A stretch of DNA of 33,862 bases from Candidatus Methanoplasma sp. (GTDB taxonomy: Archaea > Thermoplasmatota > Thermoplasmata > Methanomassiliicoccales > Methanomethylophilaceae), in assembly GCA_031283015.1 (NCBI GenBank), contig JAITCQ010000039.1, positions 1 to 33,862 of the forward strand, in the 5' to 3' direction. Positions 31,965 through 33,862 of this stretch are shown piece after piece (the first letter of the stretch is position 1; each line of letters opens with the position of its first letter). The translations under genes and the position numbers were made by a program. The notes under the pieces are model-generated. The model was not told the origin of the DNA, did not search any database, and saw nothing but the letters and a program-made list of their open reading frames with translations.

Positions 31965-32915
31965 TCACTTGAAATCCTCGGGTATCCCTGCGGCCTCGCC
32001 GCCCATGTCAAAACATCCTATCGCGGCCACGGCGCCGATCGCGCCTCTGGTGCCGGTTATGCTTATGATCAGCACCCCATTCTCTTCCGCCGCTTTGACG
32101 GCGTCCCCCTCCGAGAGGATCTCTGTCTTCGCCCTAACCCCGTATCCCTTCAGCGGATCCGGTATGCTCAGGCCTTTGAACACGGTCATCACGGTGTTCT
32201 CGGAGAACGTTTCCTTCCTGAGGAAATCCCGGCAGTATTCTATGAGCGCGGGTATGTCCTCCTCTTTTACGGCGAAGGATACCGCCGTGGAACAACAGTT
32301 CGTGGTCTTGTCGGGGGCCTTCGGATTCAGTTGGATTATCTTATGTTCGATGAAGCTGCCCACCGGGCAGCCGCTTCCCATTTTCAAAGCGGAGACCCAT
32401 GAAGCACCTTTTTCTTTTGTGTCGGTGTCGTCCACACCCACGATGACCCTGACCGTCTTCGGCGTGATTATGTCCACGTGCGCGGCGTGGGCGCCGCCCA
32501 TCTTGAAATCGTCCGGGTATTCCGTCTGGATGATGTCGGGGCACTGCGCTATGCACGCGCCTATGCCGACCGTGGCTCCCGCGATGCCGTACCAGGTCGT
32601 CCTGACCCTGTCCCCTTCTATCTTCAGGGCCGCCAGGCCCTGGCCTCCGACGTGTTCCGATACCGGGCCGAAACTGAGTTCCTTTTCTCCGATGACCACA
32701 TCCATTATCAGGGTCTGCCCGTCCATGCGTATCGTTTTTATGACGCCGCCGGATCTCCTGCGGTTCACGACGTCCCATTCTCCCGGACCTTTAGAGATGC
32801 ACTTCTCGACTATCTGCGCGATCTCTTTTTCCTCGTCGACCATGGTGAGGAAACCTTTGCAGAACAGTTGGCCGTATCTTTGCCTGACCTCATCCGGCCG
32901 GAGGATCTGCACCAT
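31965..32915 (-). CDS. putative methanogenesis marker protein 11 (TiaS-like DDTD fold)
   Basis: This 316-residue protein resembles methanogenesis marker 11, a family of unknown function conserved in methanogens. It contains VGVDDTDTKEKG (159-170). This recalls the DDTD motif of TiaS, the archaeal enzyme that modifies tRNA-Ile with agmatine, so a kinase-like or nucleotide-dependent reaction is possible. Other conserved stretches are GIAGATVGIGACIAQCP and ITGTRGAIGAVAAIGCFD. Starting ATG 32915 has GAGGAG six bases upstream; a GTG at 32921 is in frame but poorly placed. It follows kptA by two bases. The family name is from memory of the pattern and was not searched. Confidence 0.72.
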   Translation of the reverse strand: MVQILRPDEVRQRYGQLFCKGFLTMVDEEKEIAQIVEKCISKGPGEWDVVNRRRSGGVIKTIRMDGQTLIMDVVIGEKELSFGPVSEHVGGQGLAALKIEGDRVRTTWYGIAGATVGIGACIAQCPDIIQTEYPDDFKMGGAHAAHVDIITPKTVRVIVGVDDTDTKEKGASWVSALKMGSGCPVGSFIEHKIIQLNPKAPDKTTNCCSTAVSFAVKEEDIPALIEYCRDFLRKETFSENTVMTVFKGLSIPDPLKGYGVRAKTEILSEGDAVKAAEENGVLIISITGTRGAIGAVAAIGCFDMGGEAAGIPEDFK

Positions 32916-32917
32916 GG

Positions 32918-33601
32918 TCACTCCTCTTCGTCCTCGATGTAGTCTTCTTCGTCCTCGTCCGGACCGTCATCCTCCGGCTCGGCGACGTACAGGAATTCGG
33001 GGGGGACCTGATCGCAGAGGAACACCGTCTTCGCGGCCTTCCCTATCTCGATCCCCGCGTCGATACACCCCACAGTGTCGATCGCGAGTATCACCGGCTC
33101 CTGCACTCTGACAGACCCGGCCTTAACCGCATCCTTGTACGAAAGGGAGAGGTGCACCATCGCCCTGTCCGACGGGAAGAGGCCGTCCTCTAGCAGTATC
33201 TCGCATTCCTCTTCCGTGGTCGGGAAATAGAGCACATCCGGTATATCGTCCACGGGAAGCCTGAGGCTAAGTTCGATCGTGTGTCCGTACGTTGCCCTCA
33301 CGTCCGCCCCGGATATCTGGTATCTTCCTTTGGGGTCGGTCTCCGCCATCGCCTCGATGTGGTGCGTCCGCAGCCATTTCATCTTCGGGTTCTTCGCTTT
33401 CATGACAGCTACGATGTCCCTCATGTCAACGAACCCCTGCTCGTCCATATCCAGACCGAACTTCCCGTGCCTGAGTATGCCGGCCATCGTCCTGCCCAGT
33501 TTCTCGACCTCGAAGTCGCTCATCAGGAATTTTCCTTCCTCTCCGCATATGGGGCAGCTTTCGTCGCGGAAGTAACCGTGTTCCTCACATTCCCTCATCA
33601 T
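32918..33601 (-). CDS. kptA: RNA 2'-phosphotransferase (KptA/Tpt1 family)
   Basis: This enzyme family uses NAD+ to remove a 2'-phosphate from RNA; its role in archaea, which lack the fungal-type splicing that makes such ends, is uncertain. The 227-residue protein begins with a zinc-finger-like module (Cys5, His8, Cys16, Cys19). The catalytic core follows: LRHG (43-46), THHIEAMAETDPKGRYQI (79-96) and VRATYGH (101-107). The C-terminus has a very acidic tail of about 20 residues, mostly Asp and Glu. Start ATG 33601 follows the folD TGA by four bases, with that stop inside AGGTGA. Confidence 0.9.
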   Translation of the reverse strand: MMRECEEHGYFRDESCPICGEEGKFLMSDFEVEKLGRTMAGILRHGKFGLDMDEQGFVDMRDIVAVMKAKNPKMKWLRTHHIEAMAETDPKGRYQISGADVRATYGHTIELSLRLPVDDIPDVLYFPTTEEECEILLEDGLFPSDRAMVHLSLSYKDAVKAGSVRVQEPVILAIDTVGCIDAGIEIGKAAKTVFLCDQVPPEFLYVAEPEDDGPDEDEEDYIEDEEE

Positions 33602-33605
33602 TTAA

Positions 33606-33862
33606 TCACCTTAACGCAGCCGTTTTCTCCGCGGCGGCCACCGCATTGGCCATAAGCATGCAGATCGTCATCGGGCCGACGCCCCCGGGTACCGGGGATA
33701 TCGCTGACGCCTTTTTTTTCACAGCCTCGAAATCCACATCCCCGACCAGCTTGGACCCTTTCGGCGAGTCCGGGTCGTCCACCCTGTTCGTACCGACGTC
33801 GATCACGACCGCTCCCTCCTTCACCATATCGGCGGTCACGAAGTTCGCTTTGCCCATCGCCA
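33606..33862 (-). CDS. folD: methylenetetrahydrofolate dehydrogenase/cyclohydrolase FolD, C-terminal fragment (5' end beyond window)
   Basis: Only the last 85 codons are in the window. They contain GKANFVTADMVKEGAVVIDVG and the C-terminal signature PVPGGVGPMTICMLMANAV, which identify FolD. FolD interconverts methylene-, methenyl- and formyl-tetrahydrofolate for one-carbon metabolism. The apparent Met at 33857 is internal to the protein, not a start. It heads or continues an operon with kptA, the marker gene, the cis-prenyltransferase gene and the radical SAM gene. Confidence 0.92.
   Translation of the reverse strand, partial: AMGKANFVTADMVKEGAVVIDVGTNRVDDPDSPKGSKLVGDVDFEAVKKKASAISPVPGGVGPMTICMLMANAVAAAEKTAALR

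Noticed and set aside
31969..33111. 380-codon plus-strand open frame opposite the marker 11 and kptA genes
   Set aside because: Serine- and proline-rich shadow translation with no family features; the minus strand encodes clear conserved proteins.

Overview
This window reads as a chromosome segment of a methanogenic archaeon of the Thermoplasmata, most probably the order Methanomassiliicoccales. That is inference from content. There is an Fpo-like (complex I-related) operon with subunits A, B, C, D, H, I, J (two genes), K, L, M and N but no adjacent fpoF or fpoO. There is a methanogenesis-marker-11-type protein. There are also archaeal ether-lipid genes (carS, geranylgeranyl diphosphate synthase, geranylgeranyl reductase), the archaeal endonuclease Nob1 and TATA-type promoters. 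The window is mostly G+C rich, except for one A+T-richer accessory block.

Layout from left to right. (1) 1-3120, minus: two secreted proteins, a 937-residue GLUG-repeat surface protein and the 5' part of a second exported protein. (2) 3121-3641: A+T-rich intergenic region. (3) 3642-8636, minus: the condensin operon smc-scpA-scpB, with a consensus TATA box and two 41-bp-spaced palindromic repeats upstream. (4) 8937-11364, minus: carS-pyrE-family-4 UDG-HAD phosphatase, a tightly packed operon. (5) 11424-15400: accessory block with an orphan MntA-like nucleotidyltransferase, a divergent mntA-hepT toxin-antitoxin pair, a GmrSD-like DUF262/DUF1524 protein and a decayed stretch with a probable transposase remnant. 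(6) 15432-17952: nob1 (plus) converging on the ggr/idsA lipid pair (minus). (7) 18098-28516, minus: the 12-ORF fpo operon, apparently transcribed leaderless from a TATA box shared back-to-back with proC. (8) 28631-29431, plus: proC. (9) 29455-33862, minus: folD (cut by the window edge)-kptA-marker 11-cis-prenyltransferase-B12/radical SAM protein, with coupled or nearly abutting junctions.

Functionally, fpo encodes the membrane ion pump expected to couple ferredoxin or other low-potential electron input to the respiratory-type chain. idsA, ggr, carS and the cis-prenyltransferase belong to membrane-lipid and polyprenol synthesis. smc/scpAB organise chromosomes. The accessory block is a small defence or toxin-antitoxin island. 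The most interesting points are an FpoI with a second ferredoxin-like domain, a nest of mutually exclusive inverted repeats ahead of idsA, palindromic repeats ahead of smc, a B12/radical SAM gene coupled to a prenyltransferase, and a recurrent stop-codon-inside-Shine-Dalgarno junction. No tRNA, rRNA or CRISPR array was seen. All calls come from reading the sequence; no database search was run.
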